Assembly: GCA_938012815.1 (NCBI GenBank)
Contig: CALLVV010000089.1
Span: forward strand, 1 to 39,625
Reading direction: 5' to 3'
Source of the DNA: an uncultured Propionibacteriaceae bacterium
GTDB taxonomy: Bacteria; Actinomycetota; Actinomycetes; Propionibacteriales; Propionibacteriaceae
Length of the DNA stretch: 39,625 bases
Part shown: one piece after another, positions 1-8,136 of the stretch
Layout of the letters: each line of letters opens with the position of its first letter
Numbering within the stretch: position 1 is the first letter of the stretch
Made by a program: the position numbers and the translations under genes
The notes under the pieces: model-generated
Databases searched by the model: none
The model's input: only the letters and a program-made list of their open reading frames with translations
What the model was told of the DNA's origin: nothing

Positions 1-288
1 CCACTTGGGGTTCGGCATCTGGTCGTAGACCTGCCGCACGATGGGCGCCATTTTCTGGGACAACCGCCCGGAGACGATCATCAGGTCGGCCTGGCGCGGC
101 GAGGCGCGGAAAACCTCCTGCCCCCAGCGCGCCGAGTCAAATCGGGGGGTGGCGTAGGCCATCATCTCGATGGCGCAGCAGGCCAGGCCCATGGTCACGG
201 GCCAGAACGACGCCTTTCGCACCCAGCCGAAGATCCCCTCGACCGTGGTGAGCAGAATCCCGGAGGGAAGTTTCTCCTCGATACCCAT
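1..288 (-). CDS. nuoB: NADH-quinone oxidoreductase subunit B (partial)
   Basis: This is the N-terminal 96 residues of NuoB, the peripheral-arm subunit of respiratory complex I that holds iron-sulfur cluster N2 and passes electrons to (mena)quinone. The adjacent Cys37-Cys38 pair in GLACCAIEMM, followed by RFDSARWGQEVFRASPRQADL, is diagnostic for the family. The remaining cluster cysteines lie beyond the left edge, so the gene is cut by the window and not broken. The ATG at 288 is preceded by AGGAGG seven bases upstream. It follows nuoA on the same strand with a 15-base gap, as in normal nuoABCD operons. Identification is secure. Confidence 0.95.
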   Translation of the reverse strand, partial: MGIEEKLPSGILLTTVEGIFGWVRKASFWPVTMGLACCAIEMMAYATPRFDSARWGQEVFRASPRQADLMIVSGRLSQKMAPIVRQVYDQMPNPKW

Positions 289-303
289 CTGTGGTCCTCC
301 TGT

Positions 304-663
304 TCAGTCCCAGTCCAGGCCGCCGCGGCGTTTGACGTAGAAATAGGCCACCAGCACCGTCACGATGAAGCTGATGATGGCGATGATCCCGAAGAGCCCG
401 AGCTGGTGATAGGTGACGGCCCATGGGTAGAGGAAGACGATCTCGATGTCGAAGACGATGAACAGCATCGCGATCACGTAGTACTTCACGGGGAACCGTC
501 CCCCGCCGACGGGCTGCGGGGTGGGTTGGATGCCGCACTCGTAGGAGTCGTACTTGGCGCGGTTCCTGCGGCCGGGCCCGATGAGGATGCTCAGGGTCAT
601 GGACACGGCCACGAACACCGTGGCCAGCACCACCATCCCGACTATTGGAATGTAGAGGTTCAC
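304..663 (-). CDS. nuoA: NADH-quinone oxidoreductase subunit A
   Basis: NuoA is a small membrane subunit of complex I at the junction of the quinone site and the proton-pumping arm. The 119-residue product has three hydrophobic segments and the family motif KYDSYECGIQP in the loop after the first. A longer reading frame starts further upstream, but I chose the GTG at 663 because GGAAGGAAG lies just before it and the protein then begins NLYIPIVGMV, the usual NuoA start and length. It sits 28 bases after the flavoprotein gene and 15 bases before nuoB, so the three genes are probably co-transcribed. Confidence 0.94.
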   Translation of the reverse strand: MNLYIPIVGMVVLATVFVAVSMTLSILIGPGRRNRAKYDSYECGIQPTPQPVGGGRFPVKYYVIAMLFIVFDIEIVFLYPWAVTYHQLGLFGIIAIISFIVTVLVAYFYVKRRGGLDWD

Positions 664-691
664 TGCGCTTCCTTCCCTTCCACCTGTCTGC

Positions 692-1954
692 TCACGCCGC
701 CGGCGCCACCCGGCACAAGGCATTGATGACGCGATCCATGGCATCCCCGTCGTGGCTGTCGGTCAGGTTCGCCAGCAGCTTCATGACGAAACGCATCAGG
801 GTCTTGCGGGGCAGCCCGTAGGTGGTGCACAGGTGCATCACGCGTGGGTCGCCGATGAGTTTCACGAAGATGGTTCCCAGCCTGTAGTAGCCGCCGAGGC
901 TGGCCTTCAGCTGAGTGCGGTAGCCGTGCAGGGCGCGTTCGGCGGACTCGGTGCCGACCCCGCGGGCATGGGCCTGGGCGATGGCGTCGGCGGCCAGTTC
1001 CGCGGATTCCATGGCGTAGGCGATCCCCTCGCCGTTGAACGGGTTGACCATGCCGCCCGAGTCGCCGACCAGCAGCAGGCCGCGGCCGTAGACGGGCTGC
1101 CGGTTAAAGGCCATCGGGAGCGCCGCCCCCTGGATCTTCCCGAGCCGGTTCTCCTCCCGGAAACCCCACTCCTCGGGGGTGTTGGCGAGCCAGCGTTTCA
1201 TCAGCTCCCGGTAATCGGTTTTCTGGAAGGACTTGGAGGTGTTGAGGACGCCGAGGCCGACGTTGCAGGTGCCGTCCCCCATCCCGAAGATCCAGCCGTA
1301 GCCGGGCATCAGGGTGGATTCACGGGGTTTGCCGTCCCACAGCTCCAGCCATGACTCCAGGTAGTCGTCGTCACTGCGCGGGGAACGGTAGTAGGTGCGG
1401 TAGGCCACCCCCATCGGGCGGTCGGATCGCTTGTTCAGCCCCATGGAAACCGACAGGCGCGAGGAGTTGCCGTCAGCGGCCACCACCAGCGGGGCACGGT
1501 ACTCGTCGCCGTCGCGGGTCCTCACCCCGACGATGCGGCCGGTGCGATCGTCCAGGACCGCCTCGGTCACGTTGGCCCCCTGGATCAGTTCGGCCCCGCA
1601 ACCGACGGCGTGCCTGGCCATCAGGTCGTCGAAGTCGGCGCGTTTCCGCACCAGCCCGTAGGAGGGGAAGTCGGCGAGCTTCGGCCAGTCCAGCTGGAAG
1701 GGCTCAACCCGCCCTCCGTAGACACGCAACCCCTTGTTGTGAAGCCACCCGGCTTCTTCGGAGGTGTCGACACCGAGGCGCACCAAGGCCCGGGTGGTGC
1801 GCGGGGTGAACCCGTCGCCGCACACCTTTTCACGCGGGAAATGGCTCTTCTCCAGCAGCAGGACACCCACTCCCCGCCGCGCCAGATTTGCCGCGGCCGC
1901 GGATCCGCCGGGACCCGCACCGACGACGATGACGTCGGCTTCCGCCTTTGGCAT
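692..1954 (-). CDS. Geranylgeranyl reductase family flavoprotein (MenJ-like)
   Basis: This 420-residue FAD-dependent oxidoreductase belongs to the geranylgeranyl reductase family. It shows an N-terminal dinucleotide-binding VVGAGPGGSAAA, the family signature KVCGDGFTPR (about residues 44-53), and a C-terminal FAD motif GDSGGMVNPFNGEG. In mycobacteria the homologue MenJ saturates one isoprene unit of menaquinone; that role is inferred here from the family and from the nuo and men neighbours, and archaeal-type lipid reduction is the alternative. I chose the ATG at 1954 because GAGGAG lies about six bases upstream; an ATG seven codons earlier is possible. It is the first gene of the nuoAB unit and is divergent from menF. 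Confidence 0.88.
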   Translation of the reverse strand: MPKAEADVIVVGAGPGGSAAAANLARRGVGVLLLEKSHFPREKVCGDGFTPRTTRALVRLGVDTSEEAGWLHNKGLRVYGGRVEPFQLDWPKLADFPSYGLVRKRADFDDLMARHAVGCGAELIQGANVTEAVLDDRTGRIVGVRTRDGDEYRAPLVVAADGNSSRLSVSMGLNKRSDRPMGVAYRTYYRSPRSDDDYLESWLELWDGKPRESTLMPGYGWIFGMGDGTCNVGLGVLNTSKSFQKTDYRELMKRWLANTPEEWGFREENRLGKIQGAALPMAFNRQPVYGRGLLLVGDSGGMVNPFNGEGIAYAMESAELAADAIAQAHARGVGTESAERALHGYRTQLKASLGGYYRLGTIFVKLIGDPRVMHLCTTYGLPRKTLMRFVMKLLANLTDSHDGDAMDRVINALCRVAPAA

Positions 1955-2104
1955 TCGACTCTCCTCGTCTTGCATATCAGGAAACCGGCTCGCCTCGCTT
2001 TGAACCGGACTTCAGACCTCAGTCTATGGGGTGACACACCCTTCTCACCAACCACCCGGAGATGCCACGCAAACCCCGTTTGGCTAGGGGTGATGGACCG
2101 TTTT

Positions 2105-2131
2105 TTGACAACGGAAAGCGTTCGTTATTCG
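2105..2131 (+). promoter_or_regulatory. Candidate sigma-70-type promoter for menF
   Basis: A perfect TTGACA at 2105-2110 is followed after 15 bases by TATTCG (2126-2131), in a stretch clearly richer in A+T than the flanking genes. It lies within the divergent region between the MenJ-like gene and menF, about 80 bases before the preferred menF start. The -10 match and the spacing are poor, so only the -35 is convincing. Confidence 0.35.
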
Positions 2132-2211
2132 CGACTATCCGACTCGGCGTCGCAATCCCGGTGATCGGTCCGTCTGGCCTCCGTGAGCCCGCCTCAGCTA
2201 TCGTTCCCCGG

Positions 2212-3462
2212 GTGAGCCTTGACTTCGCGACGAAACGGTTGCGCGCCACGACCGTCGTCATCGACGATCCGGGAGATCTCGCGCGCTTCCTCACCCCCGA
2301 ACGGGCCACCGCGTTCCTGAGGAGGGGCGAAGGATTCGTCACGCTGGGCGAGGTGGCCCGTTTCGAAACCGACTTCCCCGACGCTGCCGACGTGTGGTGG
2401 AGCGAGGTCAGCACCCACATCGACCACGACTCGGAACTGCCCGGGGCCTGGGGTACCGGCCCCCTGGCCGTCGGTTCCTTCGCCTTCGACCCGGACCGTT
2501 CCCGCATCCGCTCGGTACTGATCGTTCCCGAGACCATCATCGGCAGGCGCGACGGACGGGCCTGGATGACCAAGATCAGCGAGGGCCGCCTCAGCCTGGA
2601 CCTACCAGGCAGGGGCGAACCCATCACTCCCCCCGGGAACATCCGATTGGTCCCCGACGGCATGTCCGGACAGGACTGGGCGGGCATCGCTGCCAAGGCG
2701 GTGGAACGCATCCGCGCCCGCGAAATCAGCAAAGTGGTGCTGGCACGATCCCTGAGGGCCGTCACCGAAGGCCCCATCGACCCGCGCCACGTGCTGCACA
2801 GACTCCTGCGGGCCTACCCGATGGCCTGGAACTACCTGGTTGACGGCATGGTCGGCGCCACCCCAGAGCTGCTCGTCCGCCGCCACCGCACCTTGATCAC
2901 ATCCCGCGTCCTGGCCGGCACCGTTTCCCTGGACCCCGAACGCACCGATCCCCTCCGCAGAGCCGAGCAGCTCGCCGGCTCCGGCAAGGACATAGCCGAG
3001 CACGAGTTCGCCGTCGCCTCCGTGGCCGAGGCCCTGGAGCCCTACTGCGCGGCCATGAACGTACCCGAGGCCCCCTCAGTGCTGACCCTCCCGAACGTCA
3101 TGCACCTGGCCACCGACATCACCGGCGTGGTGGAGCCCGACATCAGTTCCCTCGCGCTGGCGGGTGCATTGCACCCGTCTGCGGCCGTCTGCGGCACCCC
3201 GACCTTCTTCGCCGGGGAGACCATCGCGGAGCTGGAGTCCATGGACCGGGGACGCTACGCCGGCCCCATCGGCTGGGTGGACTCCGACGGTGACGGCGAA
3301 TGGGTCATCGCCCTCCGCGGCGGATTCATCAACCCAGCCCATCCCGACGAGATCCGCCTGTTCGCGGGAGCCGGGATCGTCGCGGACTCGGATCCGCAGG
3401 CGGAACTGGCCGAGACCGAGGCCAAGTTCATCCCGATGCTCCAGGCCCTGGGACTGGCCTGA
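2212..3462 (+). CDS. menF: Isochorismate synthase
   Basis: MenF converts chorismate to isochorismate, the first committed step of classical menaquinone synthesis. The chorismate-binding domain fills the C-terminal two thirds: EISKVVLARSLRAV with the active-site lysine, SRVLAGTVSLD, AGSGKDIAEHEF, HPSAAVCGTPT and FAGAGIVADSDPQAE. The CGTPT motif fits isochorismate synthases better than anthranilate or aminodeoxychorismate synthases. The frame stays open back to an ATG at 2062, but the part before 2212 overlaps a promoter-like AT-rich stretch and matches nothing in the family. GTG 2212 gives 416 residues, starting just before the usual ATTVVIDDPGDLARFL region. No good ribosome binding site precedes it, so the start is uncertain. 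A siderophore role is possible but no such genes are nearby. Confidence 0.9.
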   Translation: MSLDFATKRLRATTVVIDDPGDLARFLTPERATAFLRRGEGFVTLGEVARFETDFPDAADVWWSEVSTHIDHDSELPGAWGTGPLAVGSFAFDPDRSRIRSVLIVPETIIGRRDGRAWMTKISEGRLSLDLPGRGEPITPPGNIRLVPDGMSGQDWAGIAAKAVERIRAREISKVVLARSLRAVTEGPIDPRHVLHRLLRAYPMAWNYLVDGMVGATPELLVRRHRTLITSRVLAGTVSLDPERTDPLRRAEQLAGSGKDIAEHEFAVASVAEALEPYCAAMNVPEAPSVLTLPNVMHLATDITGVVEPDISSLALAGALHPSAAVCGTPTFFAGETIAELESMDRGRYAGPIGWVDSDGDGEWVIALRGGFINPAHPDEIRLFAGAGIVADSDPQAELAETEAKFIPMLQALGLA

Positions 3463-3487
3463 CCCCTTCGCCCCACACAACTCGCCC

Positions 3488-3574
3488 GTCCGCCTGCCTT
3501 GCAGTCAATCGCTTGCCCTGTAGCGCAGATATACGGACGTAAGGCAAGCATTTCCAACAGAAAAGCAGGCGGAC
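3488..3574. repeat. Nested inverted repeat downstream of menF
   Basis: An outer perfect 10-bp inverted repeat (GTCCGCCTGC at 3488-3497, GCAGGCGGAC at 3565-3574) encloses an inner perfect 7-bp repeat (GCTTGCC at 3511-3517, GGCAAGC at 3543-3549). It starts 25 bases after the menF stop. It has no U-tract, so it is not a plain terminator. The rest of the 393-base gap before the DUF1540 gene holds only a small hairpin at 3637-3650 and the candidate promoter listed next. Confidence 0.6.
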
Positions 3575-3787
3575 CACGGGAAGGAGCGACGCGACCCGAG
3601 CCAGCCGGTCCGAGGCGAGCCTTTCCTCGTTCCTCTCCCCTCGCAAGGGGTTTTCTCCAGGCGCCCCAATCAACTGCCGAAGAGCATTTCGCAAGCCCTC
3701 AATTTTCGAAACACACAAGGCCACTAAAGTCGGGGAAATATGCGTCGATTTTGTGCATTTACCCAAGTCAGCAAAGGATTCTCTTGC

Positions 3788-3816
3788 TTGCAGGGGGTTG
3801 GGAACGGACGTAACGT
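3788..3816 (+). promoter_or_regulatory. Candidate promoter for DUF1540 gene
   Basis: TTGCAG (3788-3793) and TAACGT (3811-3816) are 17 bases apart. They lie 40 bases before the ATG at 3856, in AT-richer DNA. Assigned by consensus matching only. Confidence 0.4.
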
Positions 3817-3855
3817 ATTTCTCGTCAGATGCACCACAGACGAAAGGTCCTAGAA

Positions 3856-4122
3856 ATGCCCACCACTGCTCCCATCAAGTCCTGCAGCACCACCACCTGC
3901 GCTTTCAACAACAAAGGCTGCACCGCCTTCGCGATCACCGTCGACGGCACCTCGGCCTGCACCACTTTCATCACCCTCGACGCCCGCGGTGGCCTGCCCA
4001 CCGCCGATGGCCGCGTCGGCGCCTGCCAGCGCCTCGAATGCGCCCACAACAAGGACCTGCTCTGCAGCGCCTCCGGCGTCACCGTGGTTGACGGCGTCTG
4101 CACCTCCTACGAGGCCAGCTGA
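3856..4122 (+). CDS. Double DUF1540 cysteine-rich protein
   Basis: This 88-residue protein is built from two copies of the DUF1540 pattern: Cys10-X4-Cys15-X6-Cys22-X12-Cys35 and Cys57-X4-Cys62-X7-Cys70-X11-Cys82. Each contains the family's C..N...C.A..I/V.V.G....C form. Two sets of four cysteines suggest two metal sites, probably Zn or Fe; the family has no firm function. There is no signal peptide or membrane segment, so it should be cytoplasmic. The ATG at 3856 has GAAAGG about nine bases upstream; the frame extends a few codons further but without a better start. It stands alone with its own candidate promoter and a strong hairpin after it. Confidence 0.8.
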   Translation: MPTTAPIKSCSTTTCAFNNKGCTAFAITVDGTSACTTFITLDARGGLPTADGRVGACQRLECAHNKDLLCSASGVTVVDGVCTSYEAS

Positions 4123-4160
4123 CCCCCTGAACGGCCCACAGGGCCACCACGTCTGAAAGC

Positions 4161-4196
4161 AAAAAGGCTCAGGCCCCGCTTTGTGCGGGGCCTGAG
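4161..4196 (-). terminator. Intrinsic terminator between convergent genes
   Basis: A perfect 12-bp stem (4168-4179 with 4185-4196, arm CTCAGGCCCCGC) and 5-base loop lies between two convergent genes. On the minus strand the stem is followed by a run of T (the A-run at 4161-4165), the form of a rho-independent terminator for the gene at 4216-5052. The same stem could also stop plus-strand transcription from the DUF1540 gene, though with no U-tract on that side. Confidence 0.85.
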
Positions 4197-4215
4197 TGGT
4201 TCTCGGGGCCAGCCG

Positions 4216-5052
4216 TCAGATGCACCGCTGAGGGTACACCGGCCCCGAGTCATCAACGAGCCGCGCCACCTGAGCCGTCAATGCCGACAGCGTCGTGGGG
4301 CGATCCTCGAAACCTGCGAAGACCGTGGCGGTCTCGTGTTCCTCGACGTGCATCAACGTGACCCCGAAACGGTCCACGTCTATGCAGAAGACCTTGTCGA
4401 GCACGTGCCCACACAACCCGGGCGCGCTCGGCCGGAGGCTGGCCTGTCCCGGGAGTCTGCCCTCGATCACGGCCCGGCACACCTGGCGGAGGGCCGCACA
4501 TCCCCGCGAGGCCACGACATCGTGTGCCTCGAAATCGTCATACCAAGCCCCGGATCTCTCGGGGCGTGTCTCCGCGAGATCCTCCCACGGGATCGGGGTG
4601 ACCCCGCCGTGGTCGTGCACCAAGATCCGGTCCGTGACCACCAGCCCGACCCGGGTTCCGCTGATCCGCGCCAGTTCCGCGATCCGCTCGGGAAGCTGGT
4701 CCTCGGCGAGCAGGCGGGCCACGGCCGCGTTCGGCAGCAGGACGAGCTCTCCCAGCAGGTGAGCGGAGGCCGCGATCACCGAGAGCATCACGTCGCGGCT
4801 GTGGCGGATCAGGTCCATCCGCACCACGGTTCCGACCCCGGCGGGCAGGGTAGACAGCAGACAGTCCTCATCGGGCCTGACGGCCACCACGATGTCCCCC
4901 TGGGCGGTCAGCCCGTGGGCGACGAAGTCGTACTGGCTGCCGATCCGCCAGGCGACCAAGGTGCAGGCAGCTCCGCCCTCCAGCATCCGCCCCGCCAAGG
5001 AGCGCGCACGCTCAAGGCACAGGTCCTGGGAAACCTCTGGTGAAGTGGTCAT
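4216..5052 (-). CDS. Uncharacterised protein, weakly HugZ/DUF2470-like
   Basis: This is a 278-residue soluble protein that I cannot name with certainty. The N-terminal half alternates hydrophobic strands in a way that recalls the flavin/pyridoxamine-oxidase split barrel. The C-terminal part (CIDVDRFGVTLMHV, then TLSALTAQVARLVDD) resembles DUF2470, the C-terminal domain of HugZ-type haem-associated proteins. This is a pattern impression, not a search result. The HM.xDH histidine motif typical of active HugZ proteins is not visible, so a degenerate or unrelated fold is possible. It ends before a strong terminator and probably forms a single-gene unit. Confidence 0.55.
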   Translation of the reverse strand: MTTSPEVSQDLCLERARSLAGRMLEGGAACTLVAWRIGSQYDFVAHGLTAQGDIVVAVRPDEDCLLSTLPAGVGTVVRMDLIRHSRDVMLSVIAASAHLLGELVLLPNAAVARLLAEDQLPERIAELARISGTRVGLVVTDRILVHDHGGVTPIPWEDLAETRPERSGAWYDDFEAHDVVASRGCAALRQVCRAVIEGRLPGQASLRPSAPGLCGHVLDKVFCIDVDRFGVTLMHVEEHETATVFAGFEDRPTTLSALTAQVARLVDDSGPVYPQRCI

Positions 5053-5139
5053 CCGCGCCCGCCTTCCAGCTTGATTAACGCCAGCCTAGCGCACCGAAAA
5101 GCGTGAAGGAATGCCTGCCCTACCGTGCATGCGACGGGA

Positions 5140-6765
5140 TCAGCGTTTCCTCTGCACCCTCACCTTCTGCCCGCCCCCGCCGCGGCCGGGGCGCCCCGAC
5201 CTCTGCTCTTCCAGCAGGCGCTGCTGCTCCTCCCGTTCGTCCATCAAGGCCTGCTGATCGAATCCGGAACGCAGGACCAGCCAGGTGACCGTCGCGATGC
5301 CCAACGCGATCCAGGAGGGCCAACCGAGAACGAGTGGCAAGGTGATCAACGCGACTATGTCGATGCCGCGGATGAATGAGAACATCATTCCAGGGGGCAT
5401 GGCCCCGATCCCGACCGAGACCATGGGGCCACCGTAGTTCGGAGGTTTCGCACACACCCAGCGGAAGGCCGCCAGCAGACCACCCAGCGCCGTGATCAGG
5501 GAGGCCGAGAACCCGGTGACCAGATCCAGCTCACCACCGTCAAAGATCCCGCCGAAGGCAGGCATCGTCGCGGCCGCCCAGAGCAGCGCCAGCAGGGCGG
5601 GCACCGTCATGGCGGCCTGCCTGACCTCGCCCGGGGAGAACGGGAAACAACGCTGGAGGCCCTTGGTGCGGGTCAACACCCGCAAGGTGTTGCAGAAACC
5701 GATCAGTGCGATCATCAACACCAGCGCGGAGATCGACGGGTTCAGCACCTCGATGCCGAGCGCGTGGACCGCGTAGGGCACGGCCATCGAGGCCAGCCAG
5801 AATGCCAACGGTCTGGGGGTGCGCCACAACCGCTGCAGGTCGCGCAGGATGATTGCCCACACACCGCTGCCCGACCCGCGGGTCGGGCGTACGTGTCCTC
5901 GGCGACGCGCATGGTCCTCCACCAGGATGTCGCGGACCAGGGCGAAATCCAGAGCGAACGCGGCGCCCTGCATACCCGCGAGCAACGACGATCCCGCAGT
6001 GAGTCGCTGGCGGCGCATGTGTCGCAACCGGAGCCAGGCGGGCACGATGGAGACCAACCCCAGCAGCAGGCCGCCACCCGCCACCACCCAGGCGAAGTCG
6101 ATACTCAACACGGACACGAAATCGACCGGCATCATCCCAGCGGAGATCGCGACCAGAACGAGCAGGGCCGCAAAGGCGATGATCCCGGTCAGCCACAGCA
6201 GCGCACTGGTGATCCAGCGCCTTTCCACGCCCTGTTCGGCAGCTGCGAAGGCCACCAAACCGAAGCAGCCGAAGCCGGAGGCCAGCCCCCAGATGAGAAT
6301 CTCCGCGGCGTCACCACCGACGAGCGCCGCCACGAGCGTTCCGAGCCCCGCGCCGACGACCAAGGCCACGATCACAGAGGCGATGAGCCGCCCTGCGAGC
6401 ACCCTGCGCCGGTCGACGTTGCCGTCCATGATCCAGAAGCCCTCGGCGGCCGAGGCCACGACGGGACCGAACATGCGGGCCGCCACGAGCGCGAGGGCAA
6501 GGAACCCAGCGACGGCCGCCCAGGGCAGCAGGCCCCGCGCGGCCAGGCAGGACTCGGCCGCACAGCCCGCCACGCTGCGCTGGGCCTGCATGATGGAGCT
6601 GATCACCATGGCCCCGATCAGGACGAGCGCGAAGACCATCACGTAGGCATCCTGCATGGCTTGGAAAAGGTTGCGGTCCGCCCTGCCTCGCCGCCAGTCG
6701 CGCACGAGAAGGCGGAGCTGTTTCTCGTCGACCTCCCCGATGCTCCCGAACCGTTCGTCGCTCAT
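5140..6765 (-). CDS. ABC transporter permease, polytopic membrane protein
   Basis: This 541-residue membrane protein has roughly eleven or twelve hydrophobic segments after a short charged N-terminus (MSDERFGSIGEVDEKQLRLLV). It ends in a basic, glutamine/arginine-rich cytoplasmic tail. It resembles the large single-chain permeases partnered with lone ABC ATPases in actinobacteria (I believe the group called DUF6297, not verified). The start at 6765 overlaps the stop of the ATPase gene by four bases (ATGA), with GGGGGAG just upstream, so the two are translationally coupled. The substrate is unknown; with no binding protein, an export or membrane-maintenance role is more likely than import. Confidence 0.8.
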   Translation of the reverse strand: MSDERFGSIGEVDEKQLRLLVRDWRRGRADRNLFQAMQDAYVMVFALVLIGAMVISSIMQAQRSVAGCAAESCLAARGLLPWAAVAGFLALALVAARMFGPVVASAAEGFWIMDGNVDRRRVLAGRLIASVIVALVVGAGLGTLVAALVGGDAAEILIWGLASGFGCFGLVAFAAAEQGVERRWITSALLWLTGIIAFAALLVLVAISAGMMPVDFVSVLSIDFAWVVAGGGLLLGLVSIVPAWLRLRHMRRQRLTAGSSLLAGMQGAAFALDFALVRDILVEDHARRRGHVRPTRGSGSGVWAIILRDLQRLWRTPRPLAFWLASMAVPYAVHALGIEVLNPSISALVLMIALIGFCNTLRVLTRTKGLQRCFPFSPGEVRQAAMTVPALLALLWAAATMPAFGGIFDGGELDLVTGFSASLITALGGLLAAFRWVCAKPPNYGGPMVSVGIGAMPPGMMFSFIRGIDIVALITLPLVLGWPSWIALGIATVTWLVLRSGFDQQALMDEREEQQRLLEEQRSGRPGRGGGGQKVRVQRKR

Positions 6766-7412
6766 CGACGCTCCCCCAGCCTCACCTCGCGGGCGCCGAT
6801 GGCAGCCAGCAGGCTCGGTTCGTGACTGGCCAGCACGATCGCCAGACCGTCCTTCAGCTCCGCCTTGAGACGAACCCCGAGCCATTCGATGCCCTCGACA
6901 TCGAGCCGCTGCTCCGGTTCGTCGAGGACCAGCAGCCGTCGGGGTCTGACGAAGGCGGTGGCCAGCGCCAGGCGTCGCCGCTGGCCGGAGGACAGGGTCG
7001 AGGGCAGCTGCCCGGCCTGCGGGACGAGCTGCACCTCCTCAAGGATCTCGTCGACCAGGTCATCGGGATCGGCAATCCCGTGGGCCCGGGCCAGCAGGTC
7101 GAGATGCTCCACGACGGACAGGTCGGGGAAGAAGTCGAGGTCGTCGATGACGGTGGCGACGTCGCGGCGGATCTCCGGACTGGTCTCCTTCATCTTCACG
7201 CCGAGCACCTCGACGGTACCCTCGTCAGGGCGATCCGCCCCGACCAGGCACCGCAGCACCGTCGACTTGCCCGCGCCGTTGCGCCCCGTGAGCGCGACGG
7301 CCTCCCCCGCGGCCACCTTGAGGTTGAAACCCTCCACGATGGTCACGGGCCCGTAGGCCTTCTTCAATTTTTCCACCTTGAGAACTATGTCCTTCTTCGC
7401 CACGGCGACCAT
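6762..7412 (-). CDS. ABC transporter ATP-binding protein
   Basis: This 216-residue single-domain ABC ATPase energises the membrane protein encoded immediately downstream. All motifs are intact: Walker A GRNGAGKST (about residues 42-50), signature LSSGQRRRLAL, Walker B LLVLDEP, and the switch histidine in ASHEPSLL. The signature has SSGQ instead of SGGQ, an accepted variant. The ATG at 7412 has a poor ribosome binding site, so a GTG a few codons later could be used. It is divergent from the Mak_N_cap-like gene; the 122-base region between them must hold both promoters. The substrate cannot be read from the sequence. Confidence 0.92.
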   Translation of the reverse strand: MVAVAKKDIVLKVEKLKKAYGPVTIVEGFNLKVAAGEAVALTGRNGAGKSTVLRCLVGADRPDEGTVEVLGVKMKETSPEIRRDVATVIDDLDFFPDLSVVEHLDLLARAHGIADPDDLVDEILEEVQLVPQAGQLPSTLSSGQRRRLALATAFVRPRRLLVLDEPEQRLDVEGIEWLGVRLKAELKDGLAIVLASHEPSLLAAIGAREVRLGERR

Positions 7413-7534
7413 TGTGGCGCATCCCGGCAGGCCGGTCGGGAATCACACAGCAGTATGCGACACTCAAGGCCTCAGCTGTCCCCATTTGTCCTTTTTGTAT
7501 AGAATGCAGGAAATTACCAATGGAGGTAGCCCGT

Positions 7535-8104
7535 ATGAGCGGAATCGCCCGCATCCAGCCCGAAGCCACGCTGCATCCCAGCAAACTCGACCTGCTCGCC
7601 CAATGGCTTCCCGACCAGTGGTGGTTCGACGCGGACCCCTCGGACCTAGAGGTCGTCGCCAGGTTCCGGTTCGTCGATCCCGATGACGTGGTGGGGCTTG
7701 ACTGCATGCTGGTGCGTTCCACGGACGCCATCTACCACGTCCCCGTCACGTGGCGGCCCCATCCCCTTGATGGCGGCGCACTGATCGGGACCCTCCAGCA
7801 CTCGGAGCTGGGCACCCGGTACTGCTACGACGCCCAGACCGACCCGGTCTACCTGGACGAGTTGGTACGGGTGATCCGGGAGAAGGACTCGGACGCCGAC
7901 ATCGTGGAGGCCGGACAGGACACGCCGCGCCCCAAGAACATCAAGGTCTTCGGCAGCGGCCTGGTGGCCGGGGAGACGTCGGGATACCCGCACGTGGTAC
8001 ACAAACTCGACCGCGCCCCGATAAACGACGTCGTCGGCCAGTTGATGGGCCAGTGGCGTCACCACGGCATCGACCGCGTCGACCTGCTGGCGGTTCTGCA
8101 CTGA
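7535..8104 (+). CDS. Maltokinase N-terminal cap-like domain protein
   Basis: This 189-residue soluble protein matches the N-terminal cap domain of actinobacterial maltokinases (Mak_N_cap): it opens IARIQPEATLHPSKLDLLAQWLPDQWWF and continues with VTWRPHPLDG and GTRYCYDAQTDPVY. The kinase domain itself is absent, so it is a free-standing cap, a form known in actinobacteria without an assigned function. The frame extends 41 codons upstream, but GGAGG eight bases before the ATG at 7535 fixes the start; a -10-like TAGAAT lies at 7500-7505. It precedes menG by 32 bases and may be co-transcribed with it. Confidence 0.75.
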   Translation: MSGIARIQPEATLHPSKLDLLAQWLPDQWWFDADPSDLEVVARFRFVDPDDVVGLDCMLVRSTDAIYHVPVTWRPHPLDGGALIGTLQHSELGTRYCYDAQTDPVYLDELVRVIREKDSDADIVEAGQDTPRPKNIKVFGSGLVAGETSGYPHVVHKLDRAPINDVVGQLMGQWRHHGIDRVDLLAVLH

Positions 8105-8136
8105 GAACTGCCGGGGCCGGGCGCTAAGGTGTGCGC

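Noticed and set aside
2062..2211. N-terminal extension of the menF frame back to an ATG at 2062
   Set aside because: The stretch is AT-rich, includes a promoter-like TTGACA, has no ribosome binding site and matches nothing in the isochorismate synthase family.
3637..3654. CCCCT/AGGGG hairpin followed by TTTT, possible menF terminator
   Set aside because: The stem is only five pairs, the U-run is short and it lies 175 bases after the menF stop.
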